A stretch of 47,759 bases of DNA from NCBI GenBank assembly GCA_025351385.1, contig JANXWA010000029.1:1-47759 (forward strand), given 5' to 3'. Source of the DNA: Acidimicrobiales bacterium. GTDB taxonomy: Bacteria > Actinomycetota > Acidimicrobiia > Acidimicrobiales > RAAP-2. Positions 23,992-30,685 of this stretch are shown in pieces. How positions within the stretch are numbered: the stretch's first letter is position 1; the number at the start of each line of letters is the position of its first letter. The notes beneath the pieces were generated by a model. The model did no database searches. It saw nothing but the letters and a program-made list of their open reading frames with translations, and had not been told where the DNA came from. Made by a program: the position numbers and the translations under genes.

Positions 23992-24845
23992 GGCACCATC
24001 CGCTCAACCGGCAACGTGAGGATCGAGCTGGCGCCGCAGGCCTCCAACTTGGGCAGCAGCCGCCATATGTCCGCGGCGGGCACGAGAGCGTGGACCGCGA
24101 CCACGCCGGGCGTCGCCAGATCCATCACCGTCGGCGATCCCGACGTCGGCAGAAGTGCGGTGACCTCCTTCAAGCGGTCCTTCGACACGTTGCACAAGAG
24201 GTACCGGTTGGCTCGGGCGTTCACGACCGAGCCGAGCACCATCGTAAGGATCCGGCGGGCTTCGTGGTCGACCGAGCCGGCGCGGCCGACTAGCACGGCC
24301 TCGGACTCGAACAGCACCCCGACGGAGCGCAGTCCGTTAGTACGCAGCGTGCTCCCCGTCGACACCAGATCGATGATCGCGTCGGCGAGACCTAGTCGAG
24401 GTGAGATCTCGACCGAGCCGGCCACCCGCACGATCTCAGCCTTGACTCCCCGGTCGGCCAACATCTTGGCCGCGATGTTCGGGTGCGACGTCGCGATGCG
24501 ACGTCCATCGAGGTCCTCGATTCGGGTCGCGTCGTCCTCCATCGGGACGGCCGCTTGCAACGAGCAGCTCCCGAAGCCGAGCCGCAGCAGGACCTCGACG
24601 TCGCACTCACGCTCGTGAATCAGATCGAGACCGGTGATGCCGCAATCAACCACTCCGTCCTGCACGTACTCGGGCACGTCGTCGGCGCGCACGAACAAGA
24701 GGTCGATGTCGGCATTTCGACAGTGCGACTGTAGGACGCGCTCGCCCGGCTCCTGGGGTGAGACGCCGCTGGCTTCGAGGAGCGACCACGACGGCTCGCG
24801 GAGTCGTCCCTTCGAAGGGAGCGCCAGGGTGAGGCGGCGATTCAT
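23988..24845 (-). CDS. hisG: ATP phosphoribosyltransferase, long form
   Basis: First, committed enzyme of histidine synthesis (ATP + PRPP). The 285-residue length indicates the long HisG with a C-terminal ACT-like regulatory domain (about 210-285), the type normally inhibited by histidine. Motifs are LALPSKGRL at the N-terminus, DCGITGLDLI, RIATSHPNIAAKML and the PRPP loop DLVSTGSTLRTNGL. The start is the ATG at MNRRLTLALPSKGRL with GAAGAGGGG upstream, overlapping the yerC-like stop (ATGA). An 18-codon longer frame upstream is rejected because it overlaps that gene. Confidence 0.96.
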   Translation of the reverse strand: MNRRLTLALPSKGRLREPSWSLLEASGVSPQEPGERVLQSHCRNADIDLLFVRADDVPEYVQDGVVDCGITGLDLIHERECDVEVLLRLGFGSCSLQAAVPMEDDATRIEDLDGRRIATSHPNIAAKMLADRGVKAEIVRVAGSVEISPRLGLADAIIDLVSTGSTLRTNGLRSVGVLFESEAVLVGRAGSVDHEARRILTMVLGSVVNARANRYLLCNVSKDRLKEVTALLPTSGSPTVMDLATPGVVAVHALVPAADIWRLLPKLEACGASSILTLPVERMVP

Positions 24846-25156
24846 CGACGGCCCCTCTTCAGGACGGCCTGGTAGCCGCCCTCGCCGTGGTGAAGCCACT
24901 GAGCGACCCGAGTGACGGTCGCGGTGGAGGCGCCGGTTCGCCGCGAGATCTCCTGGTAGTGGACGCCCTCGTCGACCATCCGGGCCACCTGGAGGCGCTG
25001 ACCCATCGCGTCGAGCTCCGTCGCCGTACAGAGGTCCCGGAGGAATGCTGCAACGACCTCAGGGTCGCGCAGGCGGACGAATGCGGCCACGAGATCGTCG
25101 AATCGGGTCGCGGTCTCCGGATTGGCTCCGGCCGAAATTACCTTGCCACTAGTCAT
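24842..25156 (-). CDS. YerC/TrpR-like regulator at the head of the his operon
   Basis: Small DNA-binding protein of 104 residues in the TrpR/YerC superfamily. The helix-turn-helix is visible in MVDEGVHYQEISRRTGASTATVTRVAQWLHHGEGGY (about 60-95), preceded by RDLCTATELDAMGQRLQVARM. YerC-type genes sit next to his genes in several Gram-positive groups and have been proposed as his regulators (HisR). Its position as first gene of the operon, with a repeat-rich 30-bp divergent region upstream, supports autoregulation and control of hisA. The ATG has no ribosome-binding site but has TAGCAT 6 nt upstream, suggesting a leaderless transcript. Confidence 0.85.
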   Translation of the reverse strand: MTSGKVISAGANPETATRFDDLVAAFVRLRDPEVVAAFLRDLCTATELDAMGQRLQVARMVDEGVHYQEISRRTGASTATVTRVAQWLHHGEGGYQAVLKRGRR

Positions 25157-25189
25157 TGCATCATGCTAACATGCTAACACGCTGCTATG
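25154..25189. promoter_or_regulatory. octamer-repeat operator/promoter between yerC-like and hisA
   Basis: The 30-bp gap between divergent start codons contains the perfect tandem octamer CATGCTAA (25162-25169 and 25170-25177). It is flanked in the same 8-bp register by CATTGCAT, CACGCTGC and TATGCAAA. TTGCAT and ATGCAA at the edges are inverted. TrpR is known to bind in tandem with 8-bp offset, so a TrpR-like regulator is a natural reader. -10-like boxes lie inside: TAGCAT for the minus gene, 6 nt from its ATG, and TAACAT (25167-25172) with TTGCCA 18 bp upstream for hisA. An ACTAGT adjoins at 25149-25153 region, within the first codons of the regulator. Confidence 0.55.
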
Positions 25190-25879
25190 CAAATCATCCC
25201 CGCCATCGACCTTCTCGGCAACGACGCCGTCCGCCTGGAGCAGGGTGACTACGCGCGTGTCCTCTTCCGTCAGCCGATCGAGCAGTTCATGGGACGGATC
25301 GTCGCGACGGCTCCCTCACTTATCCATATCGTCGACCTCGAAGGCGCTCGCGACGGGGCACTCCGCTCCGACGTCGTGCGACGATGTGTGGCTGTGTCGA
25401 ACGGTATCCCCCTCCAGGTCTCGGGGGGCATCCGTTCGATTGATGCCGCGCACGACGCGCTCGTCGCCGGCGCGTCACGGGTCATCGTCGGCACCGCAGT
25501 CTGGGCCGACGACACCGCGTTAGGGCGTTACGTCTCGTCACTCGGCGAGCGATTGGTGGTCGCCTTCGACGTGAGAGACGGTGCGCTCGCGGTTCGTGGT
25601 TGGGCCGAGTCGAGCGGGCTCGGCGTCGCCGAGGCGCTCGAGCGATGCCTGCGCATGGGCGTCACCCGACTACACGTCACCGCAATCGAGCGCGATGGCA
25701 CGATGCGCGGCCCGGACCTCGAGCTCTACCGCCAGGTCTGCGCCAGCGGCATCGCGGTCGTGGCGGCCGGAGGGGTGCGCGACGACACCGACGTCGAGGC
25801 GCTCGCGACGGTCGGCTGCGAGGCGGCGGTGATGGGCCTCGGCTACCTCACTCGTCTCGGACTCTCGATCGAGTCATAG
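25187..25879 (+). CDS. hisA: phosphoribosylformimino-5-aminoimidazole carboxamide ribotide isomerase
   Basis: TIM-barrel isomerase of 230 residues (ProFAR to PRFAR), step 4 of histidine synthesis. Catalytic Asp residues are seen in IIPAIDLLGNDAVRLEQGDY (Asp8) and VVAFDVRDG (around 128). Phosphate loops are VSGGIRS and AAGGVRDDTD. The N-terminus reads as HisA rather than the PriA dual HisA/TrpF enzyme of many actinobacteria, though this was judged by eye. It is the only his gene here outside the minus-strand operon, so the split operon depends on the shared 30-bp control region. The ATG has no clear Shine-Dalgarno. Confidence 0.94.
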   Translation: MQIIPAIDLLGNDAVRLEQGDYARVLFRQPIEQFMGRIVATAPSLIHIVDLEGARDGALRSDVVRRCVAVSNGIPLQVSGGIRSIDAAHDALVAGASRVIVGTAVWADDTALGRYVSSLGERLVVAFDVRDGALAVRGWAESSGLGVAEALERCLRMGVTRLHVTAIERDGTMRGPDLELYRQVCASGIAVVAAGGVRDDTDVEALATVGCEAAVMGLGYLTRLGLSIES

Positions 25880-25900
25880 TCGCGCCGCGGACGGTGACGT

Positions 25901-25919
25901 AAGTCCCGCGTTGGGACTT
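25901..25919 (+). terminator. short hairpin after hisA
   Basis: A perfect 7-bp inverted repeat, AAGTCCC-GCGTT-GGGACTT, 22 bp after the hisA stop and followed by a T. It overlaps the first DosR-like box, so it may be a regulatory half-site cluster rather than a terminator. Confidence 0.35.
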
Positions 25920-25981
25920 TGTCCCCTACGCAGGTCGTCCGATCGCGCTCGTCACACAGCCCAAAAGGGACCTTCTGCCCT
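25913..25981 (+). promoter_or_regulatory. two DosR/DevR-like boxes upstream of the 181-aa membrane protein
   Basis: Box 1, GGGACTTTGTCCCCT (25913-25927), matches 11 of the 12 fixed positions of the mycobacterial DosR consensus GGGACTTNNGNCCCT. Box 2, GGGACCTTCTGCCCT (25967-25981), matches 10 of 12. Their centres are 54 bp apart, about five helical turns, and box 2 ends 64 bp before the start codon. Paired boxes at such spacing are usual for DosR-controlled promoters. No dosR gene is in the window. Confidence 0.5.
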
Positions 25982-26045
25982 AGGACCCACACCATGACGG
26001 GTGTCAGTCTGGAGTCATCGGAAAATCATTCAATCGGGAGTAATC

Positions 26046-26591
26046 ATGCGCCGCAAGACTCTGGACCTCATACTCAACTGGGTTGGCCTGCTGCTAACCG
26101 TCTCCTTCCTACTCGGTGGAGTCGGAATGCTCGTCGGGTACAACTTCACGAGCTCGCAGGTCAGGTCGCAGCTGGTCGAACAGAAGGTCTTCTTCCCCAC
26201 GTCGACCGAGCGTGACTACCAGGACCTCGTCAAGGCGAACCTCACCCAGTACGCGGGCAAGCAAGTCCTCAACGGCTCCCAGGCCCAGATCTTCGCGAAC
26301 GACATCATCGCGGTCGACACCGCCTTGATCAGCGGTGGCAAGACCTACGCGCAGCTGAGCAACGCCGCCCTGGCCGACCCTTCCAACAAGGCGCTCGCCA
26401 GCCAGGTCGAGTTGGTCTTCCGTGGCGACACCCTGCGCGGCCTTCTCCTCAACGCCTACGCCTTCGGCTTCATCGGCGAGATCGCCCTGTACGGCTCGTT
26501 CGGCATGTTCTTCGCCGCACTCATCATGCTCGTGCTCACGCTTCTCGGCATCCGCCACTACAAGCAGGCCGACCCCTCGGACATCGTCTAA
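26046..26591 (+). CDS. conserved actinobacterial membrane protein, N- and C-terminal helices
   Basis: A 181-residue protein with an N-terminal helix (about 10-32), an extracytoplasmic domain of about 100 residues and one or two C-terminal helices (about 135-172) ending in a basic tail. The outer domain contains LTQYAGKQVLNGSQAQIFANDIIAVD, GGKTYAQLS and FRGDTLRGLLLNAYAFG. I associate this pattern with an uncharacterised family widespread in actinobacteria; no function is assigned. The start is the ATG behind CGGGAG at 5-nt spacing, not the earlier in-frame start at 26001. Two DosR-like boxes upstream hint at control by hypoxia or redox. It is monocistronic, ending at a strong hairpin. Confidence 0.72.
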   Translation: MRRKTLDLILNWVGLLLTVSFLLGGVGMLVGYNFTSSQVRSQLVEQKVFFPTSTERDYQDLVKANLTQYAGKQVLNGSQAQIFANDIIAVDTALISGGKTYAQLSNAALADPSNKALASQVELVFRGDTLRGLLLNAYAFGFIGEIALYGSFGMFFAALIMLVLTLLGIRHYKQADPSDIV

Positions 26592-26612
26592 CAGGTTTGG
26601 TTCCCCCCAAAG

Positions 26613-26647
26613 CAACTCCGCCCGGGCCGAGTGCCCGGGCGGAGTTG
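26613..26647. terminator. bidirectional terminator-like hairpin
   Basis: A perfect 15-bp stem, CAACTCCGCCCGGGC with its complement, around a CGAGT loop and followed by TCTTT. It lies between the 181-aa membrane protein gene and the convergent zinc dehydrogenase gene. Confidence 0.85.
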
Positions 26648-26688
26648 TCTTTGCTGACGTCAGGAACGACGCCCCGTGCTCGGCCCGA

Positions 26689-27687
26689 CTAGAGCGTGAC
26701 GACGACCTTTCCACGCGGCTCGGATTGGCTCACGTTGCCGCGCAAGACCGACAGGGCCTCGATCGCCTCGTCGAGTTCGAAGTGATGCGTGACGAGGAAG
26801 GAGGGTCGGAGCTCGCCGGCGTTCACCCGGTGCACCACCTGCGTCCAGGAGAGCTGGGTGTACGAAAAGCTCCCCTGGATGACGATGTCGTTGTTCACGA
26901 CGTCGTCGGGGGCGATTTCGATCACCGTCCCGTGCGCCGGCAGACCGAGCAAGATCACCATGCCTCCACGTTCGGCGAGTGCGACGGCGGTCGCGGCCGA
27001 CGACGCGCTGCCCGCCGCCTCGATCACGAGGTCGAACGTACCCTCGGGAGTGGAGGTGGTGAAGGTGTCGGCCCCCGCCCGCGTTGCGAGGTCGGACTGG
27101 GCATCGCGCCGGCCGACGACCACGACCTCGCTGGGCTCGAAGAGACGGACCATGTGGGCCGCGAGCAGCGCGATCGTGCCGTCACCGATGACCGCCACCC
27201 GCAACCCCCGACGCAGCGCGAACCGGGTGAGCGCCCGCCATACGACGGCCATCGGCTCGATGAGCGCGGCGTCGAAGGGGTCGACCGACGGGTCGATCCG
27301 GTGCACGAGCCTTGACGGCACGGCGATTCGCCCGGCGATCGCGCCCGGTCTCGTGAATCCGATCTCGTCGTAGGTGACGCAACGATTCGTGTCACCGCGA
27401 CGGCACTCGGGACAGATGCCACAGGGGATCACGCCCTCGACGACGACGCGCTCCCCCGCCGCCGCCACGCCGACGACGTCGGCCTCGAGTACTCCGACCC
27501 ATTCGTGGCCGAGGACCAGCGGGTAGCGAACGTACGCAGGGTCGATGCTGCCGTCGATGAGCTCGAGGTCAGTGCCGCACATCCCCACTATCTGAGGCGC
27601 GACGACGACTTCGCCCTTTGCCGCGGTCGGCTCGTCGACATGGACGAGCGAGACGATCCCGGGTGACGCGACCACGAGGGCCTTCAT
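26689..27687 (-). CDS. zinc-dependent medium-chain alcohol/polyol/sugar dehydrogenase
   Basis: MDR-superfamily NAD(P) oxidoreductase of 332 residues. Catalytic-zinc residues are in GMCGTDLELIDG (Cys) and VLGHEWVGVLE (His-Glu). The structural-zinc lobe has four Cys, CGICPECRRGDTNRC. The nucleotide-binding loop is VIGDGTIALLAAHM. Relatives include sorbitol, threonine and glucose dehydrogenases. Next to a sugar importer, a lactonase and a sugar-acid dehydratase, oxidation of an aldose to a lactone or of a polyol is likely. The ATG with AGGAG upstream is chosen over the adjacent TTG. The start codon overlaps the IclR stop (TGATG), so regulator and enzyme are one transcript. Confidence 0.88.
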   Translation of the reverse strand: MKALVVASPGIVSLVHVDEPTAAKGEVVVAPQIVGMCGTDLELIDGSIDPAYVRYPLVLGHEWVGVLEADVVGVAAAGERVVVEGVIPCGICPECRRGDTNRCVTYDEIGFTRPGAIAGRIAVPSRLVHRIDPSVDPFDAALIEPMAVVWRALTRFALRRGLRVAVIGDGTIALLAAHMVRLFEPSEVVVVGRRDAQSDLATRAGADTFTTSTPEGTFDLVIEAAGSASSAATAVALAERGGMVILLGLPAHGTVIEIAPDDVVNNDIVIQGSFSYTQLSWTQVVHRVNAGELRPSFLVTHHFELDEAIEALSVLRGNVSQSEPRGKVVVTL

Positions 27688-28487
27688 CAACCACTCCTAA
27701 GGCGAGCACCGCCGAGCAGCATCGTCACGCGGTCGGCGTGGTTCTTCACGATGTTTCCGAGTCGCTGAACCTCACGCAGGGGGACGTCAACCTTCAGACC
27801 CGTGATACTGAGGGCACCGGCGCATCGTCCCTGGTGGTCAAGGAAGGCCGCACCGACGCAGAACACACCTTCGGCCTCCTCCTCGTCGTCGGTCGCGTAG
27901 CCCTCGCGGCGGACCCGTTCGAGGTCGTCGAGCAGCGCCTCCACGTTCGTCAACGTCTTGGAGGTGTGCACCGCCATGCCCGCGTCGGTGATGAGGCTTC
28001 GGACTTCGTTCTCGAGCATCTGGGCGAGGATGGCCTTACCGGCTGCGGTCGCATGGGGCTCTTCCCGCTGCCCGAGTGGGGCGTGGAAGCGGATCGAACC
28101 TTCGCCGTCGATTCGCTCGAGAAAGACGGGATACCCGTTCTCGTTCATCGCGAGCCGCGCAGTGAGTCCAGTGACGCTGGAGAGCTCGCGCAGCGTCGGC
28201 AGTCCCAGTTCGGCAACCGAGGTCTGTTGGGCGACGAGGTCGCCGAGACGCAGCAGATTGAGGCCCAACACGTACCGCGGGCCCGGGTCTACCGATCGCA
28301 GAAGTCCGGCGGCACTGAGGGTTCGCGCCAGTGAGAGCGCAGTGCTCTTGGCGACCTTCAAGTGGCCGGCGATCTCGGTGACGCCCAGTCCGGCGCCTCC
28401 GGCGTTGCCCACCAGGTCCAACAACGTCGCGGCCCGGGCAACCGATTGGACCTCGTAGCGCTTGTCGGGTTCGATGTTGTTCGGCAC
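27687..28487 (-). CDS. IclR-family transcriptional regulator
   Basis: Regulator of 266 residues: an N-terminal winged helix (VQSVARAATLLDLVGN, LGVTEIAGHLKVAKSTALSLARTL, about 13-75) and a C-terminal IclR effector domain (ERIDGEGSIRFHAPLGQREEPHATAAGKAILA and the Cys-containing EGVFCVGAAFLDHQG). IclR proteins commonly control catabolism of sugars and aromatics and sense a pathway intermediate. I place the start at the GTG of VPNNIEPDKR: a TTGACA-18-TATTGT promoter ends 8 nt before it, giving a leaderless mRNA, and the preceding ten codons overlap that promoter. It is divergent from the M24-like/dehydratase/transporter genes it probably regulates. Confidence 0.85.
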   Translation of the reverse strand: MPNNIEPDKRYEVQSVARAATLLDLVGNAGGAGLGVTEIAGHLKVAKSTALSLARTLSAAGLLRSVDPGPRYVLGLNLLRLGDLVAQQTSVAELGLPTLRELSSVTGLTARLAMNENGYPVFLERIDGEGSIRFHAPLGQREEPHATAAGKAILAQMLENEVRSLITDAGMAVHTSKTLTNVEALLDDLERVRREGYATDDEEEAEGVFCVGAAFLDHQGRCAGALSITGLKVDVPLREVQRLGNIVKNHADRVTMLLGGARLRSG

Positions 28488-28602
28488 AGTCCAACACAAT
28501 ACGGTTGCGCCGACCAAATTGTCAACAATCGGCTTGACGGGCAGTGGAATACCTGCTTGTATGTCGTAATCAATACCGACAAGCGTTTTGTTGTGCCGAA
28601 CA
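28478..28602. promoter_or_regulatory. divergent IclR/sugar-operon control region with three TTGTGCCGAACA-like sites
   Basis: TGTTCGGCACA (28478-28488) and its exact inverse TGTGCCGAACA (28592-28602) bracket the region. A third, diverged copy TGCGCCGACCA lies at 28506-28516. The minus promoter is TTGACA (28520-28525), an 18-bp spacer and TATTGT (28496-28501); the third site sits in its spacer. A plus promoter candidate is TTGACG (28534-28539), 17 bp, TTGTAT (28557-28562). The outer sites each contain a GTG start codon and are 114 bp apart, near eleven helical turns, which would allow a DNA loop. Confidence 0.6.
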
Positions 28603-29732
28603 GACAGTTGAGTATCGGCGATCGGACGGACGCCGCGCGTCCGCGCGCCTCGGCGCTCCGGGCGATGTTCGACGACCGGCCTCTGCTCTTGACCCGATCA
28701 GGATCCGTGAACTGGATCACCGGTGGGATGTCCGACCCCATCGACCTCACCGCCGCGAGTGATCCGGTGTGGGTGGTCGAGACGGACCGTGGGCGCACAC
28801 TCATCACCACCGAGATCGAGGCACCGCGACTGGCCCATGACTTCGACCTCCCGGCGCTCGGTTGGAACGTCATTGGCGTGCCGTGGTTCGACGCCGACGC
28901 ACCGCTCGCGGCCGCCGTCGCCTTTAGCGGAGAACCCTCCGACAGATTCATCACCGACCGTGATTCGATCGGGCGTGACGTCTCCAACGACCTCGTGATC
29001 GAGCGGATGGTCCTCTCACCCGCGGACCTCGACGAGCTGCGGTTCCTCGGCGCTCTCGCCGGCCACGCCCTCGGCACGGGCATCGAGTCCTGGCACCCGG
29101 GCGTCTCGACGGACTTCGACGTCGCGGCCGTCGTCAGTGCCGAGCTCGAACGTCACGGCGCCAAGGCCGTCTGCCTCATCGTCGGAGGTGACGAGCGACT
29201 GCGCGAACTACGCCACCCGCTCGCCATTGGACGGACGGTCGACGACGCCGTGATGGCAGTCGTGGTGGCCCGTCGAGGGGGCCTTCACGTGGCCGCGACC
29301 CGCATCGCGGTTCGCCGACCCGACGACCCGATCATCCAGTTGGCCAATGAGTTGAGCGTCGTGAACCGTGACGTGCTCGCGGCGTCGCTGCCCGGCGGCA
29401 CCTGGGGTGGTGCGATTGAGACGCTCGCTGCCAGCTACGCGTCGATCGGGCGCACCGGCACGTGGCGCGAGCACTTTCAAGGCGGGCCCATCGCCTTTGA
29501 CCAGCGCGAGTTCGAGCTCGCCCCGGGACAGGAGACCTCGCCGTTCTGGAACCTCCAGTGCGTGGCCGACTCCGCGGTGGCGTGGAATCCCAGCGTGCAC
29601 GGTGGGGCGAAGATCGAAGAGACCTACCTCGTCAGGGACGGTGACGTCGAGCTGCTCACGGCGACCGAAGGGTGGCCGTTGACGACGTACGAGGATGGTC
29701 CGCAGCACAGCCAGGTCAAGGTCGTCGGATGA
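28593..29732 (+). CDS. M24-fold (creatinase/aminopeptidase-P-like) protein lacking most metal ligands
   Basis: A protein of about 379 residues. An N-terminal creatinase-like half contains LLLTRSGSVNWITGGM and a C-terminal pita-bread half ends near NPSVHGGAKIEETYLV. M24 peptidases bind two metals through Asp, Asp, His, Glu, Glu. Here the first two positions read VVVARRGGLHVAATR (both Asp absent), the usual GHGxG/HExP region reads HFQGGPIAFDQRE, and only the last Glu (IEE) is kept. Peptidase activity is therefore unlikely. Similar proteins are seen among sugar-acid genes in other actinobacteria, by my recollection. The start is uncertain: the GTG at 28593 keeps the full N-terminal helix, but there is no ribosome-binding site. 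A TTG at 28608 or the ATG at 28665 are alternatives. Confidence 0.7.
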   Translation: MPNRQLSIGDRTDAARPRASALRAMFDDRPLLLTRSGSVNWITGGMSDPIDLTAASDPVWVVETDRGRTLITTEIEAPRLAHDFDLPALGWNVIGVPWFDADAPLAAAVAFSGEPSDRFITDRDSIGRDVSNDLVIERMVLSPADLDELRFLGALAGHALGTGIESWHPGVSTDFDVAAVVSAELERHGAKAVCLIVGGDERLRELRHPLAIGRTVDDAVMAVVVARRGGLHVAATRIAVRRPDDPIIQLANELSVVNRDVLAASLPGGTWGGAIETLAASYASIGRTGTWREHFQGGPIAFDQREFELAPGQETSPFWNLQCVADSAVAWNPSVHGGAKIEETYLVRDGDVELLTATEGWPLTTYEDGPQHSQVKVVG

Positions 29733-29743
29733 GGAGGGGAAGC

Positions 29744-30685
29744 ATGGTTAGAGGTACTGGAAGTCCGCGGGGCACTGCAGCGCTCGAGCGCCATGTCGGG
29801 ACCCTCGTCGGCGAACCGGGGGCCAGCCCGGCGCGCTTCCCCGACGGGGCTCACTACCGCATCGAGATCCCGAGTGTCGAGAATCCGGCGGCGCTTCGCG
29901 CCGTCGTCGAGGAGGCCCGCCTCTACAAGGTACCGATCCACCGGGTGTCGCAAGGCAGTGGGGCGATGCTGCTCACCAAGTCCGACCTGACGACGATGGC
30001 GCAAATTGGCGCCGACGAGGGACTCGAGGTCAACCTCTTCGTCGGTCCCCGCGAGGAGTTCGGCATTGGCGGCTCGGTCCGCAGTCCGGACGGGATGCTC
30101 CTCTCGGGCCGACTTCGCGGCTTCGACCAGCTGCGCTACGCCATCGACGACATCTTTCGCGCCGCCGACCTCGGTATCCGGGGCTTCCTGATCGCCGACA
30201 CCGGCCTCATGCAGATTCTCCGAGCGATCGTCGCCGACGGCGAGTTGCCCAGCAACATCGTCTGGAAGATCTCCGCGGTGCTCGCGCCCTCCAATCCAGT
30301 GACCTTCCGCCAGCTGGTCGATGTCGGGGGCACCACCGTCAACGTGCCGAGCGACTTCAGCCTCAGCGAGATCGCCGAGATCCGTTCAATCAGCGACGCC
30401 CCCATCGACCTCTACGTGGAGGCGCCCGACGCCCTGGGTGGCATGGTGCGCGGCCACGAGCTAGCCGAGATCGCCACGGTCGCGGCGCCGCTCTACGCCA
30501 AGTTCGGCCTACGCAACGCGCGCGCGGTGTACCCGGCCGGCGAGCAGGTGCTGGCCGACGTTGTCGCGAACGTCCGCGAGAAGGTCCGCCGCGCGGCCAT
30601 CGCCCTCGAGTGGCTCGACGACTCGGGCCTGGACCTGACCATCTCCAAGCCGGGCGCCGAAGGGATCGGGGTCCCCGAGCCATGA
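29744..30685 (+). CDS. U32-peptidase-like TIM-barrel protein, function unassigned
   Basis: A protein of 313 residues whose alternating strand/helix pattern suggests a TIM barrel: YRIEIPSVENPAALRAVVEEA, VPIHRVSQGSGAML, DLGIRGFLIADTGLMQIL, VWKISAVLAPSNPVTFRQL, TTVNVPSDFSLSEIAEIR and APIDLYVEAPD. Related actinobacterial proteins are often labelled U32 peptidases, but I see no basis for peptidase chemistry. A good GAGGAGGGG precedes the ATG. It lies 11 bp after the M24-like gene and overlaps the IlvD/Edd dehydratase by 4 nt (ATGA), tying it to sugar-acid metabolism. A lyase or dehydratase acting on a 2-keto-3-deoxy sugar acid is a testable guess. Confidence 0.65.
   Translation: MVRGTGSPRGTAALERHVGTLVGEPGASPARFPDGAHYRIEIPSVENPAALRAVVEEARLYKVPIHRVSQGSGAMLLTKSDLTTMAQIGADEGLEVNLFVGPREEFGIGGSVRSPDGMLLSGRLRGFDQLRYAIDDIFRAADLGIRGFLIADTGLMQILRAIVADGELPSNIVWKISAVLAPSNPVTFRQLVDVGGTTVNVPSDFSLSEIAEIRSISDAPIDLYVEAPDALGGMVRGHELAEIATVAAPLYAKFGLRNARAVYPAGEQVLADVVANVREKVRRAAIALEWLDDSGLDLTISKPGAEGIGVPEP

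Noticed and set aside
25919-26215. Plus-strand frame between hisA and the membrane-protein gene
   Set aside because: Overlaps the DosR-like boxes and the start of a better-supported gene in another frame; no ribosome-binding site.
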